Part shown: positions 41,563-52,591 of the stretch, piece after piece | Position numbering within the stretch: position 1 is the stretch's first letter | How the letters are laid out: every line of letters starts with the position of its first letter | Assembly (NCBI RefSeq): GCF_024398035.1 | Contig: NZ_CP073748.1 | Coordinates: 3,711,001-3,775,000 of the forward strand | From: Kordiimonas sp. SCSIO 12603 | Lineage (GTDB): Bacteria > Pseudomonadota > Alphaproteobacteria > Sphingomonadales > Kordiimonadaceae | Length of the DNA: 64,000 bases | Direction: 5' to 3' | Translations under genes and position numbers: made by a program | Notes under the pieces: generated by a model | What the model was told of the DNA's origin: nothing | Database searches by the model: none | What the model saw: only the letters and a program-made list of their open reading frames with translations

Positions 41563-41937
41563 ATGATCAATGAATCCGAGAAAAAAGCTCTTTATACGCT
41601 AGAGAAAAAACTAGCAAAATCCACCTGCCGGACAGATAAAAATTTTCTGCAAAATATTTTGTCAGATAACTTCAAAGAGTTCGGTTCTTCTGGTCGCATT
41701 TTCAGTAAAGCTGAGATCATGGACCTACTGGCTACTGAAACCAGCTTTACAGACTATGAGTTAGAAGATTTTCAGGCGGTATCTATTGATGAAAAAACCG
41801 TGCATGTCACTTATTTGATTCCGCCGCGCACACTAACAGATGATACCGCGAGAAAAGGGTCTCTTAGAAGCTCCATATGGTCACGGATAAACGGCGATTG
41901 GCAGATCCTTTTTCATCAGGGAACCTTGCGCCCATAA
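41563..41937 (+). CDS. SnoaL/DUF4440-like small protein
   Basis: A 124-residue protein of the NTF2-like superfamily. KKALYTLEKKLAKS begins the first helix, NFLQNILSDNFKEFGSSGRIFSKAEIMDLL is the typical DUF4440 core, and SSIWSRINGDWQILFHQGTLRP is the closing strand set. Relatives act as small enzymes or binding domains; the role here is unknown. ATG 41563 is preferred over the GTG at 41527 by homology position, though neither has a strong ribosome-binding site. Confidence 0.8.
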   Translation: MINESEKKALYTLEKKLAKSTCRTDKNFLQNILSDNFKEFGSSGRIFSKAEIMDLLATETSFTDYELEDFQAVSIDEKTVHVTYLIPPRTLTDDTARKGSLRSSIWSRINGDWQILFHQGTLRP

Positions 41938-41966
41938 AAAAAGCCCGGTTATCCAACCGGGCTTCT
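41936..41966. terminator. Terminator between the DUF4440-like and nitronate monooxygenase-like genes
   Basis: A perfect 10-base-pair stem (AAGCCCGGTT / AACCGGGCTT, loop ATCC) with A7 on the left side. It ends the leftward monooxygenase transcript with U7, and possibly the rightward one. Confidence 0.85.
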
Positions 41967-41986
41967 CTAAAACATGTTCTGAAGGC

Positions 41987-43381
41987 TTAATCGCCTGTCA
42001 TGATACGGTCAACCAACTGCTTCACTGACGGCACAAACCCGTTCGAGTAGAATGGATCAGAACCAAAACGGAAAGCATTATGACCTGCGAAAAGAAGGTT
42101 CTTTTCGATGTTACCATCATGAGCCACGTCTTCGAGTGTTTTCTGAATACAGAAGCTACGCGGGTCAGCAAGTCGGCCTGTTGAATTCTTCTCATTATCC
42201 GCCCAGCTAGAAAAACGGCACTGGCTCAAACAACCAACACAGTCTTTTTGGTCCTTACGGATTTCAGTTGCCTTATCAGCATCCACAAACAAGAGCGTAT
42301 CATCAGGTGTTTTCATCGCCTGGTCGTAACCAGCCGCTACCCAGTTTTCAATTTTCGCTGCATCTTCACCGCGTACGATATATTTCTTACGAGCAACCAT
42401 TACTTCGGTGTTGAACTCTTCATCTTGCTCGGTGCGGAAGTCTACCTGACGGTCACTACGGCCAACAAGCTCACCAAGGAAGCTGTTCTTAATTGCGCTT
42501 GAGAAAAAGCCTGTCGGGCTAAAATTCTGCAAAAGAACATCGCCTGATTTCAGTTCAAGAAGCTTCTTCTTCCAGCGCTCAGAAATCGGGCTTTCTTTTG
42601 TAAGAAGTGGGCGCGTACCAAATTGGAAAACAATCGGACCAAGCTCTTTGTTATCGATCCAGTCTTTCCATTCTTTCAGGTTCCAAACACCACCCGCCAT
42701 AATGATCGGCACATGGTCCAGGCCAAGCTTGCGCATGATTTTACGTAACTCTAATACCCGTGGGTACGGATCGCCCGGCTTTGTTGGGTCTTCTGCGTTT
42801 GAAAGGCCATTATGGCCACCTGCACGCCAAGGGTCTTCGTAAACAACACCGCCCAGAAGGTCAGCCGCGTTTTTATACGCACGGCGCCACAACAGGTTAA
42901 AAGCACGGCCTGAAGATACGATTGGATAATAATGCACACCGTATTTTGAAGCCAGTTCCGCCAGCTTAAACGGCATACCCGCACCACAGGTAACCCCGTG
43001 GATCATGCCTTTGGTTTTTTCCAGAACGCCATGCAGAATTTTCTGCGCGCCGCCTAGTTCCCAAAGCATATTAATATTGATATGGCCTTCGCCTTTTGAA
43101 ATTTCCCAAGCTTTACGCACCTGATCAATGGTGCCCTTAATAGAAAAATCAATCATCTCATTATGGCGATCACGGCGGCTTTTACCCATGTAATCATGCG
43201 GGATGATATTACCGTGTTCATCATAGCTATCTGCGATAACAGCAGAAATAGTACCAATTCCACCAGCTGCAGCCCAAGGACCACTGCTTGCCCCAGTTGA
43301 AATGGCAACGCCTTTACCACCTTCGATAAGTGGCAACACCTCTTTACCACCCATACGGATCGAATTAAGGCTAAAACTCAT
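41987..43381 (-). CDS. Nitronate monooxygenase-like flavoprotein with a cysteine cluster
   Basis: A 464-residue FMN-dependent TIM-barrel protein of the NMO/2-nitropropane dioxygenase class. Flavin- and phosphate-binding stretches are GVTCGAGMPFKLAELASKYG, DHVPIIMAGGVWNLKEW and VFQFGTRPLLTKESP. After about residue 370 it adds a module with DCVGCLSQCRFSSW and a later Cys in RSFCIQK that is absent from the classic short enzymes (about 320-350 residues). It probably oxidises nitronates or works as an NAD(P)H:flavin or enoyl-type reductase. Single gene with a terminator 21 bases past the stop. Confidence 0.85.
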   Translation of the reverse strand: MSFSLNSIRMGGKEVLPLIEGGKGVAISTGASSGPWAAAGGIGTISAVIADSYDEHGNIIPHDYMGKSRRDRHNEMIDFSIKGTIDQVRKAWEISKGEGHININMLWELGGAQKILHGVLEKTKGMIHGVTCGAGMPFKLAELASKYGVHYYPIVSSGRAFNLLWRRAYKNAADLLGGVVYEDPWRAGGHNGLSNAEDPTKPGDPYPRVLELRKIMRKLGLDHVPIIMAGGVWNLKEWKDWIDNKELGPIVFQFGTRPLLTKESPISERWKKKLLELKSGDVLLQNFSPTGFFSSAIKNSFLGELVGRSDRQVDFRTEQDEEFNTEVMVARKKYIVRGEDAAKIENWVAAGYDQAMKTPDDTLLFVDADKATEIRKDQKDCVGCLSQCRFSSWADNEKNSTGRLADPRSFCIQKTLEDVAHDGNIEKNLLFAGHNAFRFGSDPFYSNGFVPSVKQLVDRIMTGD

Positions 43382-43464
43382 TAAACTCTCCCAAGTTCCC
43401 CTGCCCCTCGCAGGAGTAGCTGGCGCAGGAAATTCTGCACCAGTATAACATTTTTTATCGGAAA

Positions 43465-45639
43465 TTAATCGCGGTCTTTACGTTGGCCACGCTTTTTCTG
43501 CGGAGCAGCTTTAGCAGGGCGTGCATCAGGATCTTCTTCACCAGTTTCCTGATCAACAACACGCATAGACAGACGAACCTTACCGCGGCCATCAATCTCA
43601 AGACACTTCACGTAAACTTCGTCGCCTTCTTTCACAACGTCAGTCACATTTTCAACGCGCTCTTCAACAAGCTCTGAAATGTGAACCAGACCATCACGGC
43701 TACCCATGAAGTTAACAAACGCACCGAAGTCCATAATACGAACAACTTTACCTTTGTAGATTGTGCCAACTTCTGGCTCAGCAACGATACCGATGATCCA
43801 GTCTTTCGCTGCTTCAATCTGTGAAGCAACAGAAGATGCGATCTTGATTGTACCGTCGTCTTCGATGTTAACCTTCGCACCAGTAGTTTCCACGATCTCA
43901 CGGATCACTTTACCACCTGTACCGATCACTTCGCGGATTTTGTCCACAGGGATCTTCATTGTTTCAATGCGAGGAGCATGCTCAGAAAGCTCTGTACGAG
44001 CGTCAGCAAGACCTTTGTTCATCTCATCAAGGATATAGGCACGACCACGACCAGCCTGCTCAAGCGCAACTTCCATGATCTCTTTTGTGATACCAGTAAT
44101 CTTGATATCCATCTGCAGTGCAGTGATACCTTCAGATGTACCAGCTACTTTAAAGTCCATGTCACCAAGGTGATCTTCATCGCCAAGAATATCAGAAAGA
44201 ACAGCGAAATCATCGCCTTCTTTAATCAAGCCCATAGCAATACCAGAAACTGGACGTGTGATTGGAACACCAGCATCCATCATGGATAGAGATGCACCAC
44301 ATACAGACGCCATAGAAGACGAACCGTTTGATTCAGTAATCTCTGAAACAATGCGGATTGTGTATGGGAATTCTTCAGCTGTTGGCAGAACTGCGTTCAC
44401 AGCGCGCCATGCAAGCTTACCATGACCAACCTCGCGGCGACCTGTGAAACCAACACGGCCACATTCACCAACAGAGAATGGAGGGAAGTTATAGTGCAGC
44501 ATGAAGTTTGAACGGTATGAACCTTCAAGACCATCAATGATCTGCTCATCTTCGCCTGTACCAAGTGTCGCTACAACAAGACCCTGAGTTTCACCGCGTG
44601 TAAACAGTGCAGAACCGTGTGTACGTGGCAGAATACCTGCTTCAGCGCGGATATCACGCACATCATCAAGACCACGACCATCGATACGTTTCTTAGTTTC
44701 AAGGATGTTGCCGCGAACGATAGCGCTTTCAAGCTTCTTAGTGAGATCACCCACCATCTGCTCTGTAAGCTCTTCGTTTTCTTCAAGTACCGGAGCTACA
44801 GCTTCAGCAATTGCAGCTTTCACTTCGTTGATTTTCGCGACGCGGTCCTGCTTAGAAATAATTTCATAAGCAGCACGTAGATCAGCTTCAGCAACTTCAG
44901 CAATTTTCGCTTTAAGAGCTGATGTATCTGGACCTTCTGCAAGTTCCCATGGGTCTTTCGCAGCTTGCTCAGCAAGATCAATGATAGCATCAATCACTGG
45001 CTTACATGCGTTATGACCGAACTCAACAGCACCAAGCATTACATCTTCAGAAAGTTCTTTTGCTTCTGATTCCACCATAAGAACAGCATCTGATGTACCC
45101 GCAACAACAAGTTCAAGATCGCTTTCCTTAACACCTTCAAGTGATGGGTTCAGGATGTACTCGCCATCTTTATAGCCAACTTTCGCACCAGCGATTGGCC
45201 CCATGAACGGCAGACCTGATAGGCAAAGAGCAGCAGAGGCACCAATCATTGCAACGATATCGCTATCGTTTTCAAGATCGTGGCTTACAACTGTACAGAT
45301 AACCTGCACTTCGTTTTTAAATCCGCCTGGAAATAGTGGACGGATTGGGCGGTCGATCAGACGGCTAACAAGAGTTTCTTTCTCTGTTGGACGACCTTCA
45401 CGCTTAAAGAAACCACCAGGAATTTTACCCGCAGAATAGTATTTTTCTGTGTAGTTAACAGTAAGCGGGAAAAAGTCCTGACCCGGCTTTACTGATTTGG
45501 CACCAACAACAGTACACATCACTGTTGTATCACCATATGTTGCCATTACAGCACCGCTTGCTTGTCTCGCAATGTGGCCAGTTTCGAGAACCAGAGTACG
45601 ACCACCCCACTCAATTTCTTTACGATAAATATCGAACAT
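43465..45639 (-). CDS. pnp: Polyribonucleotide nucleotidyltransferase (PNPase)
   Basis: PNPase, a phosphorolytic 3'-to-5' exoribonuclease and degradosome component. The 724 residues contain two RNase PH domains ([20 protein letters not shown]; later [18 protein letters not shown]), a KH domain ([20 protein letters not shown]) and an S1 domain ([20 protein letters not shown]), ending in a basic tail [22 protein letters not shown] precedes ATG at 45639. It follows rpsO with a structured leader of about 190 bases, as in many bacteria where RNase III controls the pnp leader. Confidence 0.99.
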   Translation of the reverse strand: MFDIYRKEIEWGGRTLVLETGHIARQASGAVMATYGDTTVMCTVVGAKSVKPGQDFFPLTVNYTEKYYSAGKIPGGFFKREGRPTEKETLVSRLIDRPIRPLFPGGFKNEVQVICTVVSHDLENDSDIVAMIGASAALCLSGLPFMGPIAGAKVGYKDGEYILNPSLEGVKESDLELVVAGTSDAVLMVESEAKELSEDVMLGAVEFGHNACKPVIDAIIDLAEQAAKDPWELAEGPDTSALKAKIAEVAEADLRAAYEIISKQDRVAKINEVKAAIAEAVAPVLEENEELTEQMVGDLTKKLESAIVRGNILETKKRIDGRGLDDVRDIRAEAGILPRTHGSALFTRGETQGLVVATLGTGEDEQIIDGLEGSYRSNFMLHYNFPPFSVGECGRVGFTGRREVGHGKLAWRAVNAVLPTAEEFPYTIRIVSEITESNGSSSMASVCGASLSMMDAGVPITRPVSGIAMGLIKEGDDFAVLSDILGDEDHLGDMDFKVAGTSEGITALQMDIKITGITKEIMEVALEQAGRGRAYILDEMNKGLADARTELSEHAPRIETMKIPVDKIREVIGTGGKVIREIVETTGAKVNIEDDGTIKIASSVASQIEAAKDWIIGIVAEPEVGTIYKGKVVRIMDFGAFVNFMGSRDGLVHISELVEERVENVTDVVKEGDEVYVKCLEIDGRGKVRLSMRVVDQETGEEDPDARPAKAAPQKKRGQRKDRD

Positions 45640-45693
45640 TTTTTTCCTTTCGCGGAACCACCGGAAAAATACTTACCCAACCGTATGGTTCCC

Positions 45694-45763
45694 GGCATAC
45701 CCCCTTGGGCATACCCCGCTAAAAATATAACCTCACACGGCCCCATTGCCGGGCAAGGTATGC
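45694..45763 (-). promoter_or_regulatory. Structured pnp leader with two alternative pairing partners
   Basis: The plus strand has GGCATACCCC twice (45694-45703 and 45708-45717) and one inverted copy GGTATGC at 45757-45763. In the leftward mRNA one GCATACC can pair with either of two GGTATGC copies, giving two mutually exclusive hairpins upstream of pnp. Closer to the start GGAACCA (45654-45660) pairs with TGGTTCC (45686-45692). This resembles a processed, autoregulated pnp leader. Confidence 0.45.
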
Positions 45764-45796
45764 GTTTTACTTTCAGGCAACCCACCTGAAAAAGAA

Positions 45797-45822
45797 AAGG
45801 CCGGTCCAAATGAACCGGCCTT
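45797..45822 (-). terminator. Terminator or attenuator between rpsO and pnp
   Basis: AAGGCCGGT and ACCGGCCTT form a 9-base-pair stem with an 8-base loop, followed by UUCUUUUUC on the minus strand. It lies 10 bases after the rpsO stop and probably partially terminates before pnp. Confidence 0.75.
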
Positions 45823-45832
45823 CGCTAAATTC

Positions 45833-46102
45833 TTACTTACGGAGACCTAGACGAGAAATAAGCGACTTGTAGCGCTCCTGGTCTTTGCCCTTCAAGTAAT
45901 CAAGAAGCTTACGACGCTGGTTAACCATCTTGATCAGACCACGACGAGAGTGGTTATCTTTCTTGTGATCTTTGAAGTGCTCTGTCAGCGTAGTGATACG
46001 TGAAGTTAGAATAGCAACCTGAACCTCTGGGGAACCTGTATCGCCTTCTTTCACTGCATATTCTTTAATAAGCTGTTCTTTAACATCAGCTGCAATCGAC
46101 AT
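45833..46102 (-). CDS. rpsO: Ribosomal protein S15
   Basis: Ribosomal protein S15 (89 residues), a 30S primary-binding protein at 16S helix 22. It starts at ATG 46102 ([15 protein letters not shown]) behind TAGGAGA; the longer frame to 46195 overlaps truB and is not real. Family stretches are [36 protein letters not shown] and [10 protein letters not shown]-like [15 protein letters not shown]. It sits between truB and pnp in the standard order. Confidence 0.98.
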   Translation of the reverse strand: MSIAADVKEQLIKEYAVKEGDTGSPEVQVAILTSRITTLTEHFKDHKKDNHSRRGLIKMVNQRRKLLDYLKGKDQERYKSLISRLGLRK

Positions 46103-46124
46103 CGATCTTCTCCTAAAAATAAAG

Positions 46125-47027
46125 TTACATATTGAAGACCCGCAGGGGACGAACAAGTTCGTCACTGGCTTCAGCAATCGCCAAAGGCGTATCACCGACC
46201 ATCAGCACATAAGTGCCATCCCGCTTAGCTTTGGAAGTTTGGAAACTCCGACCAAATCTGATCTCTTGAGCCTCCGTTTCCGTAACGGCTAGCACCGGGA
46301 TGTCGTCTAGTGCAGTCGTTACAGGAAGAAGTGCTTCCACAGCGCGCGCACTATGGCCCAACTCCTCAAGCTTTTCCAGCGAAATCGCTTTGTTGAGAGT
46401 AAAGGGGCCAACACGCAGCCTGCGGAGAACGGTGATATGGGCACATGTACCAAGTGCTTTGGCGATATCGCGTCCAAGCGAACGCACATATGTACCCTTA
46501 CCGCATGTTACGTGAAAACTGGCTTCATTAGCCTTTTCATCAAAATCAGTTAACTTAAGTGATTGAATTTCAACGGTTCTGGCTTTGAGCTCCACCTTTT
46601 CACCATCACGTGCAAGTTTATAAGCTCGCTGACCGTCTACCTTGATGGCACTGTATGCGGGCGGAACCTGCTCAATAGAACCAGTAAACTGAGGCAGAAG
46701 ATTTTCTACTTCTTCTTTTGAAGGCGTTCGACCGCCAGTTTCTATCACTTCGCCTTCTTTGTCATCCGAATCGGTGGCAGTTCCCCACTGAACCGTAAAG
46801 GCATATTCTTTTGAAGCGTCCACAATATAAGGCATGGTCTTGGTTGCCTCACCAAGACCAATTGGCAAAATACCTGAGGCTAGCGGATCTAGCGTACCGC
46901 CGTGGCCTACCTTTTGTGCTTTTGTATGGAACTTAACAGCGCCAACCACCTTTGCACTTGAGATACCAAGCGGTTTATCAATGATCAGCCAGCCATCAAT
47001 CTTGTTGCCTTTGCGTTTTCTCGCCAA
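46125..47027 (-). CDS. truB: tRNA pseudouridine(55) synthase
   Basis: TruB isomerises U55 in the T-loop of tRNA. Length 300 residues. The catalytic Asp lies in [22 protein letters not shown], and the [12 protein letters not shown] and [13 protein letters not shown] stretches match the family. The start codon is TTG at 47027, giving [20 protein letters not shown], which fits the family N-terminus; no ATG fits better. It follows the rbfA stop by 9 bases, with AGGG seven bases upstream of the start. Confidence 0.96.
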   Translation of the reverse strand: MARKRKGNKIDGWLIIDKPLGISSAKVVGAVKFHTKAQKVGHGGTLDPLASGILPIGLGEATKTMPYIVDASKEYAFTVQWGTATDSDDKEGEVIETGGRTPSKEEVENLLPQFTGSIEQVPPAYSAIKVDGQRAYKLARDGEKVELKARTVEIQSLKLTDFDEKANEASFHVTCGKGTYVRSLGRDIAKALGTCAHITVLRRLRVGPFTLNKAISLEKLEELGHSARAVEALLPVTTALDDIPVLAVTETEAQEIRFGRSFQTSKAKRDGTYVLMVGDTPLAIAEASDELVRPLRVFNM

Positions 47028-47036
47028 GGAAGTGCC

Positions 47037-47459
47037 CTATTCTTCGTCGTCCGATACGTCAGCCAGAGTTTTGATATCCTGCTGAACACGAGGGTCGCGG
47101 AGGATCGCATCAATATGGCTTGCTTCATCGAAGCTTTCATCAAGCTTGAACTTAAGGCGCGGCATATATTTCATATGCACAACCTTGCTCATCTGGCCTC
47201 GGATGAACGCACTATTTTTGTTCAGTGCTTTGGTTACCTTGCCATCTTCATCGCCGCCTAACGGCATAACAAAAACCGTAGCATTCCGAAGATCAGGGCT
47301 AATCCGAACTTCAGAAACAGTTACAGAGGCAGTCTCTAGATCAGGGTCCTGCACATCACCGCGTGCAAGAATGCTTGAGATCGCATGGCGTACATTTTCG
47401 CCCACGCGCAATAGCCGCAGGCTTGGGGAACCATCCCCATCAAACCGTGACTTGGACAT
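47037..47459 (-). CDS. rbfA: Ribosome-binding factor A
   Basis: RbfA helps mature the 16S rRNA 5' end and supports growth in the cold. The 140 residues start with SKSRFDGDGSPSLRLLRVGENVRHAI, followed by the KH-like fold with VTVSEVRISPDLRNATVFVMPLGG and the exposed MPRLKFKLDESFDEASHIDAIL. The long acidic C-terminus ends DVSDDEE. It is between infB (40-base gap) and truB in the nusA operon. Confidence 0.97.
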   Translation of the reverse strand: MSKSRFDGDGSPSLRLLRVGENVRHAISSILARGDVQDPDLETASVTVSEVRISPDLRNATVFVMPLGGDEDGKVTKALNKNSAFIRGQMSKVVHMKYMPRLKFKLDESFDEASHIDAILRDPRVQQDIKTLADVSDDEE

Positions 47460-47499
47460 AACTTTTACCTAAGTAAGCAGCCAGAAGGCCGCACGCCCC

Positions 47500-50181
47500 T
47501 TAAAGGATACGTGCGATTTCCTCTAGCTCGTAAACTTCAAGAACATCACCAGCTTTGAAGTCATGATAGTTTTCAAATGTCAGACCACATTCCTGACCAG
47601 ATTCAACCTTCTTCACGTCATCCTTGAAGCGGCGTAGGTTTTCAATCTGACCTTCGTAAATGATCACATCATCACGGAGGATACGGGCCTTAAGATCGTT
47701 GCGAATGTTACCTTCAGTAACCATACAACCAGCTGCCTTACCGGCTTTACCAGCCTGGAAGGCTTCCTGAATGTTCGCACGACCAACAACGTTCTCTTTA
47801 TACTCTGGACCAAGCTGGCCAGCCATCGCTGCTTTCACATCATCAATGAGATCATAGATAATGTTGTAGTATTTGATGGTAATGCCGTCTTCTTCAGCCT
47901 GCTTACGAGCCTGAGTACTTGGACGAACATTAAAGCCAATTACAAGTGCGTTCGACGCCTGAGCAAGACCGATATCTGTCTCAGTAATACCACCTACAGC
48001 ACCGTGGATAACACGACATTCGATTTCATCGTTACCAGCTTTCACAAGAGATTGCTGAATAGCTTCAACAGAACCCTGTACGTCACCTTTCACAACAACA
48101 TCAAACACCTGCTTACCATCGCTCTCTTTAAGCTGAGTAAAGATGCTTTCAAGCGTCTTCGGAGCAGCAAGAGCAGCTTGGCGCTTCTTACGTTGTTGAT
48201 CTTGGCGATATTCAGTAATTTCACGAGCACGCGCTTCACTATCAACAACCGCAAAGTCATCACCAGCACCTGGTGTTGCATTTGAACCAAGAACCTCAAC
48301 CGGCTGTGAAGGACCTGCTTCTTTAACCTGCTGGCCTTTATCATTGATAAGGGCACGAACTTTACCCCACTCAGCGCCAGCAACAAAGATATCACCAACC
48401 TTCAGAGTACCACGCTGAACAAGAACCGTTGCAACAGGGCCGCGGCCTTTATCAAGCTTCGCTTCCACAACCACACCTTCAGCAGCACGGTTCGGGTTGG
48501 CTTTCAGTTCAAGGATTTCAGCTTGAAGCGCGATCGCTTCTTTAAGCTTATCAAGGCCAGTGCCTTTAAGCGCAGAAACTTCCACTTCCTGTGTATCACC
48601 AGAGAAGCTTTCAGTTACTACTTCATACTGAAGCAGTTCCTGACGAACTTTATCTGGGTTAGCACCTTCGCGGTCCATTTTGTTGATCGCTACAATCATC
48701 GGGACGCCAGCGGCTTTGGAGTGGTTAATCGCCTCAATAGTCTGCGGCATAACGCTATCGTCAGCAGCCACAACCAGAATTACGATATCTGTTACAGAGG
48801 CACCACGTGCACGCATTTCAGTGAAGGCTGCGTGACCTGGTGTATCAAGGAATGTCAGAAGGTCACCACCATCTGTTTTCACCTGATAAGCACCAATGTG
48901 CTGTGTGATACCACCTGCTTCACCCGAAACCACATTCGCTTTGCGAAGAGCATCGAGAAGTGATGTTTTACCGTGGTCAACGTGACCCATTACTGTCACG
49001 ATCGGCGCACGAGAGATCAAGTCCTCGTCTTTATCTTCTTCACCAAAGAGGCCGATTTCAACATCTGCTTCGCTTACACGTTTTGCAGTATGACCAAACT
49101 CTTCCACAACAAGCTGTGCTGTATCCTGATCAAGAACCTCATTGATCGTTGCCATGATACCAAGGCCCATAAGAACCTTGATTACTGCAACGCCTTTTTC
49201 AGCCATACGCTGAGCAAGTTCCTGTACAGTAATACCTTCAGGAATTGTAATTTCGCGGCTCTGGCGTTCTTGCTGTTGCTGACGTCCACCCATTTCAGCA
49301 GCACGTTTCTTAGCCTGCGCACGCTTGTATGACGCTAGTGAACGTTGACGCTCACTATCACCTGTAGCACTTGAAATTGTCAGACGGCCTTTGCGGCGAT
49401 CATCACCGCCACGACCGCGAGCACCACGTTGGTTACGATCGTTTTGGTTGTTACCTTTTTTAACGTCCTTACGCTTAGGCTTAGCTGCCCGGCGTGTATC
49501 TTCTTTATTGGCATCGGTTGCACCGCCAGCAGCAGGTGTTTGACGCGCTTCATTTGCTTTCTTCAGCTGTACAGCACGCGCTGCAAGAGACGCTTTTTTC
49601 TTCGCGTCTACAGCGGCTTTTTCTTTTGCTGCAGCATTATCAGCTTTTTTCTTCTCTGCTTCTGCAGCAGCTTTTTCGGCAGCAGCAGCTTCTGCTTTCT
49701 TCTTCGCGTCAGCAGCAGCCTTTTCTGCAGCAGCAGTTTCAGCATCACGTGTAGCTTTCTCAGCCGCTTCGCGCTTCTTGCGTTCAGCTTCTTCCACAGC
49801 ACGCCGTGCTTCAATTGCAGCTTTTTCTTTAGCCTGCTCCTCAGCGCGTTTCTTCGCCATCTCTAGCGCACGAACACGAGCTTCCTGCTCAGTGCTTGAT
49901 AGAACACGGCCATCATTTTGCGGTTTCTTTGGGGAATAACCACGAGGCTTTCTTGGCTTATTGCCACCCGGCTTCTGACCACCACCCGCTGGCTTTTGGC
50001 CTGCTGGTTTTGCTGGTTGTTCTGGCGCGCCGCCTTTTGTTAGTACACGCTTTTTCTTGCGCTCAACAACTACCGCCTTGCCGCGTCCCTGACTGAAGTT
50101 TTGACGAACCTGGCCCGTTTCAACCCCTTTGCTTACACCAAGGGTTTTGCCGGACAGGGTTAATTTCTTATCGTCGCTCAT
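47500..50181 (-). CDS. infB: Translation initiation factor IF-2
   Basis: IF-2 places fMet-tRNA on the 30S subunit. The 893-residue protein has a long Lys/Ala-rich helical N-terminal region (residues about 85-230, many AEKAAAEA-type repeats), the GTPase domain ([43 protein letters not shown]) and C-terminal beta-barrels with [17 protein letters not shown]. The start is ATG 50181 ([16 protein letters not shown]); the frame extends nine codons upstream without need. It lies directly after the YlxR-like gene (1-base gap). Confidence 0.99.
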   Translation of the reverse strand: MSDDKKLTLSGKTLGVSKGVETGQVRQNFSQGRGKAVVVERKKKRVLTKGGAPEQPAKPAGQKPAGGGQKPGGNKPRKPRGYSPKKPQNDGRVLSSTEQEARVRALEMAKKRAEEQAKEKAAIEARRAVEEAERKKREAAEKATRDAETAAAEKAAADAKKKAEAAAAEKAAAEAEKKKADNAAAKEKAAVDAKKKASLAARAVQLKKANEARQTPAAGGATDANKEDTRRAAKPKRKDVKKGNNQNDRNQRGARGRGGDDRRKGRLTISSATGDSERQRSLASYKRAQAKKRAAEMGGRQQQQERQSREITIPEGITVQELAQRMAEKGVAVIKVLMGLGIMATINEVLDQDTAQLVVEEFGHTAKRVSEADVEIGLFGEEDKDEDLISRAPIVTVMGHVDHGKTSLLDALRKANVVSGEAGGITQHIGAYQVKTDGGDLLTFLDTPGHAAFTEMRARGASVTDIVILVVAADDSVMPQTIEAINHSKAAGVPMIVAINKMDREGANPDKVRQELLQYEVVTESFSGDTQEVEVSALKGTGLDKLKEAIALQAEILELKANPNRAAEGVVVEAKLDKGRGPVATVLVQRGTLKVGDIFVAGAEWGKVRALINDKGQQVKEAGPSQPVEVLGSNATPGAGDDFAVVDSEARAREITEYRQDQQRKKRQAALAAPKTLESIFTQLKESDGKQVFDVVVKGDVQGSVEAIQQSLVKAGNDEIECRVIHGAVGGITETDIGLAQASNALVIGFNVRPSTQARKQAEEDGITIKYYNIIYDLIDDVKAAMAGQLGPEYKENVVGRANIQEAFQAGKAGKAAGCMVTEGNIRNDLKARILRDDVIIYEGQIENLRRFKDDVKKVESGQECGLTFENYHDFKAGDVLEVYELEEIARIL

Positions 50182-50182
50182 A

Positions 50183-50866
50183 CTATTCTTCGTTCCCTTG
50201 CGCTTCACAAGTCAGCGGGGCGAGGCCTCGCATACTTAACAAACGGCTGACATCAGCCATAAACTTCTCGGCACCGCCACTTTCAAACAAAAGTCCGTGC
50301 ACTACATTATCACGACCCAGCGCATCAGATAGCGCATCCCGGTCAAACACTGCAACTTCAGGCACATCGCCTACAGCTGCTTTTATCTTTTTTCGCCCAT
50401 CATCGCCGCTGTCAGAGGCAGTTACCAGAACCGCAGGCTTTATGCCAGCTTTTCCTTTACCCGCTTTGGTCATAGCTGCCTTGATTTTATCAAAGCCTGT
50501 AACCAAATTGCCTGCCCGGCGTTCAAGGTTTAATCGGTCAAGTACTCGTCGAACCAGTAAACGATCAATCAAATCAGCAAGATCACCCTGAACCGCATTC
50601 TTCAAAAGTTTGGCTTTCAAAGATCTGCATGCAGCTTTATGGAGCTGACCGTTTTCAACCGCTTCACGCAGCTTGGGCCCATCTGCTGAAACCCAGATAC
50701 CACGTCCTGGCAAGCGCTCTGCCAGATCAGGTACCAAAGTTCCATCTGGTCCCTCGACCAACCGAACCAAATTTTCCGTTGGTTCGGTTTCGTTTGTTAA
50801 AATGCACCGACGCCCATTTTTCCTGCGCGACTTTGCGCTTGTGTCAGGCTTTTCATTTTCTGGCAT
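50183..50866 (-). CDS. YlxR-family RNA-binding protein with an L7Ae-like C-terminal region
   Basis: A 227-residue protein. Residues about 12-95 are a YlxR/DUF448 domain: [22 protein letters not shown], then [20 protein letters not shown]. The remainder ([36 protein letters not shown]) resembles an L7Ae/ribosomal L30e-like fold used by similar alphaproteobacterial proteins. YlxR binds RNase P or nucleic acid in some bacteria. Placement between nusA and infB is the standard order. ATG at 50866 is 39 bases after the nusA stop. Confidence 0.93.
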   Translation of the reverse strand: MPENEKPDTSAKSRRKNGRRCILTNETEPTENLVRLVEGPDGTLVPDLAERLPGRGIWVSADGPKLREAVENGQLHKAACRSLKAKLLKNAVQGDLADLIDRLLVRRVLDRLNLERRAGNLVTGFDKIKAAMTKAGKGKAGIKPAVLVTASDSGDDGRKKIKAAVGDVPEVAVFDRDALSDALGRDNVVHGLLFESGGAEKFMADVSRLLSMRGLAPLTCEAQGNEE

Positions 50867-50905
50867 TATACGCCTTCCAACAAATTCAGTGCACCTATTC
50901 TGTGA

Positions 50906-52534
50906 TTAAGCTTCTGCTTCTTCAGCTACAGCTTCAACCTCAGTAGTTTCTTCACCTTCCGCTTCCTCAGCCTCTTCAGCAGTGTCTTCTTCTACACCAC
51001 CAAAAGCTTCTTCAGCTGTAATCCAGCCAAGAGCAACACGTGTAGCCATGATCATATCACTAGCTTCGTCCTGCGTCAGAGAGAAGGCTTTCAGAATACC
51101 ATCTTCCTTGCTTGTTAGCTCATCCGCGGCACAGCCAGCGAAATCTTCAAGCGTTTTCACTTCATCTTCGCCAAGAGCTACAAGCATCTGAGGTGTCAAG
51201 CCTTCAACATCCGCTAGCTCATCAGCTACACCAAGCTCGACACGCTTAGCTTCAGCTTCACGAGCGGCCGCTTCAAGATGATCATTTGCACGGCGCTGAA
51301 GCTCAACAACGAGTTCCTCTTCCAGACCTTCAACAGAAAGAAGCTCTTCAGGCTCAACATAAGCAATTTCTTCAAGCTCAGTGAAACCTTCAGCAACGAG
51401 AAGATGCGCAAGTGTTTCATCAACATCAAGAGCAGCAACAAATGCTTTACTCTGAGACATGAATTCTTCCTGACGGCGTTCGCTTTCTTCAGCTTCCGTC
51501 ATGATATCAATCGTCCAGCCTGTAAGCTGTGATGCAAGACGAACGTTCTGACCACGACGACCGATTGCCAGAGACAGCTGATCATCAGGAACCACAACTT
51601 CAACACGGTTGCTTTCTTCGTCCATCACTACCTTTGCAACTTCAGCGGGCTGAAGCGCATTCACGATGAAAGAAGCCACATCAGGTGACCAAGGAATAAT
51701 ATCGATCTTCTCGCCCTGCAGTTCATTTACAACAGCCTGCACACGGCTACCGCGCATACCAACACATGCACCAACAGGATCAATTGAATTATCATTTGAT
51801 AGAACTGCGATTTTCGCACGGCTACCAGGATCACGCGCTACAGAACGGATCTCGATAATATTATCATAAATCTCTGGCACTTCCTGAGCGAAAAGAGCGC
51901 CCATATATTCAGGCTTCGTACGAGACATGAAGATTTGCGGACCACGGTTTTCACGGCGTACTTCATAAATGAAACCACGGATACGTTCATTCTGGCGAAT
52001 ATGCTCACGCGGGATCACTTGATCACGGCGCATAATTGCTTCCGCACGACCCAGATCGACAATCACGTTGCCATATTCAACACGTTTTACAAGACCCGTG
52101 ATCACTTCACCAACGCGGTCTTTGTATTCGTTATACTGACGCTCACGCTCAGCATCACGTACTTTCTGAACAATAACCTGCTTTGCAGTTTGCGCTGCGA
52201 TACGGCCAAAATCCATTGGAGGAAGGCTTGATGCAAGGAAGTCACCCACGACAGCGTCTGGCTTATCTTCGCGCGCATCTTCAACGCTGATTTGAACCGC
52301 TGGCTCTTCAACTTCTTCAACAACTTCAAGCACACGGAACAAACGGATATCACCGTTATTCTTATCAATCTGTGCTCTGATTTCGTTTTCCGCGCCATAT
52401 TTGGAACGGGCAGCTTTCTGGATAGCTTCTTCCATAGCTTCGAGAACGATATCTTTATCGATAGATTTCTCGCGCGCTACCAGATCTGCGATTTGCAGTA
52501 GCTCAAGACGGTTTGCACTGACAGCAGATGCCAT
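50906..52534 (-). CDS. nusA: Transcription termination/antitermination factor NusA
   Basis: NusA binds RNA polymerase and modulates pausing and termination. The 542-residue protein has the N-terminal RNAP-binding domain, an S1 domain (VGEVITGLVKRVEYGNVIVDL), KH1 (PVGACVGMRGSRVQAVVNEL) and KH2 (LSLAIGRRGQNVRLASQLTG). Two C-terminal acidic repeats and a Glu-rich tail (AEEAEEAEGEETTEVEAVAE) are seen, typical of Proteobacteria. The start is ATG 52534 (MASAVSANRLELLQIADLV) behind GGAGTGAAG; a TTG-initiated extension to 52561 is unlikely. Confidence 0.98.
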   Translation of the reverse strand: MASAVSANRLELLQIADLVAREKSIDKDIVLEAMEEAIQKAARSKYGAENEIRAQIDKNNGDIRLFRVLEVVEEVEEPAVQISVEDAREDKPDAVVGDFLASSLPPMDFGRIAAQTAKQVIVQKVRDAERERQYNEYKDRVGEVITGLVKRVEYGNVIVDLGRAEAIMRRDQVIPREHIRQNERIRGFIYEVRRENRGPQIFMSRTKPEYMGALFAQEVPEIYDNIIEIRSVARDPGSRAKIAVLSNDNSIDPVGACVGMRGSRVQAVVNELQGEKIDIIPWSPDVASFIVNALQPAEVAKVVMDEESNRVEVVVPDDQLSLAIGRRGQNVRLASQLTGWTIDIMTEAEESERRQEEFMSQSKAFVAALDVDETLAHLLVAEGFTELEEIAYVEPEELLSVEGLEEELVVELQRRANDHLEAAAREAEAKRVELGVADELADVEGLTPQMLVALGEDEVKTLEDFAGCAADELTSKEDGILKAFSLTQDEASDMIMATRVALGWITAEEAFGGVEEDTAEEAEEAEGEETTEVEAVAEEAEA

Positions 52535-52591
52535 CGACTTCACTCCATTGCTAGGGGACAAGCCCCTGAAAGTTAACCAATCGGCGTAACT

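Noticed and set aside
49600-49880. Low-complexity repeat region (poly-Ala/Lys/Glu codons)
   Set aside because: This is the normal helical N-terminal linker of IF-2, not a mobile element or tandem repeat array.
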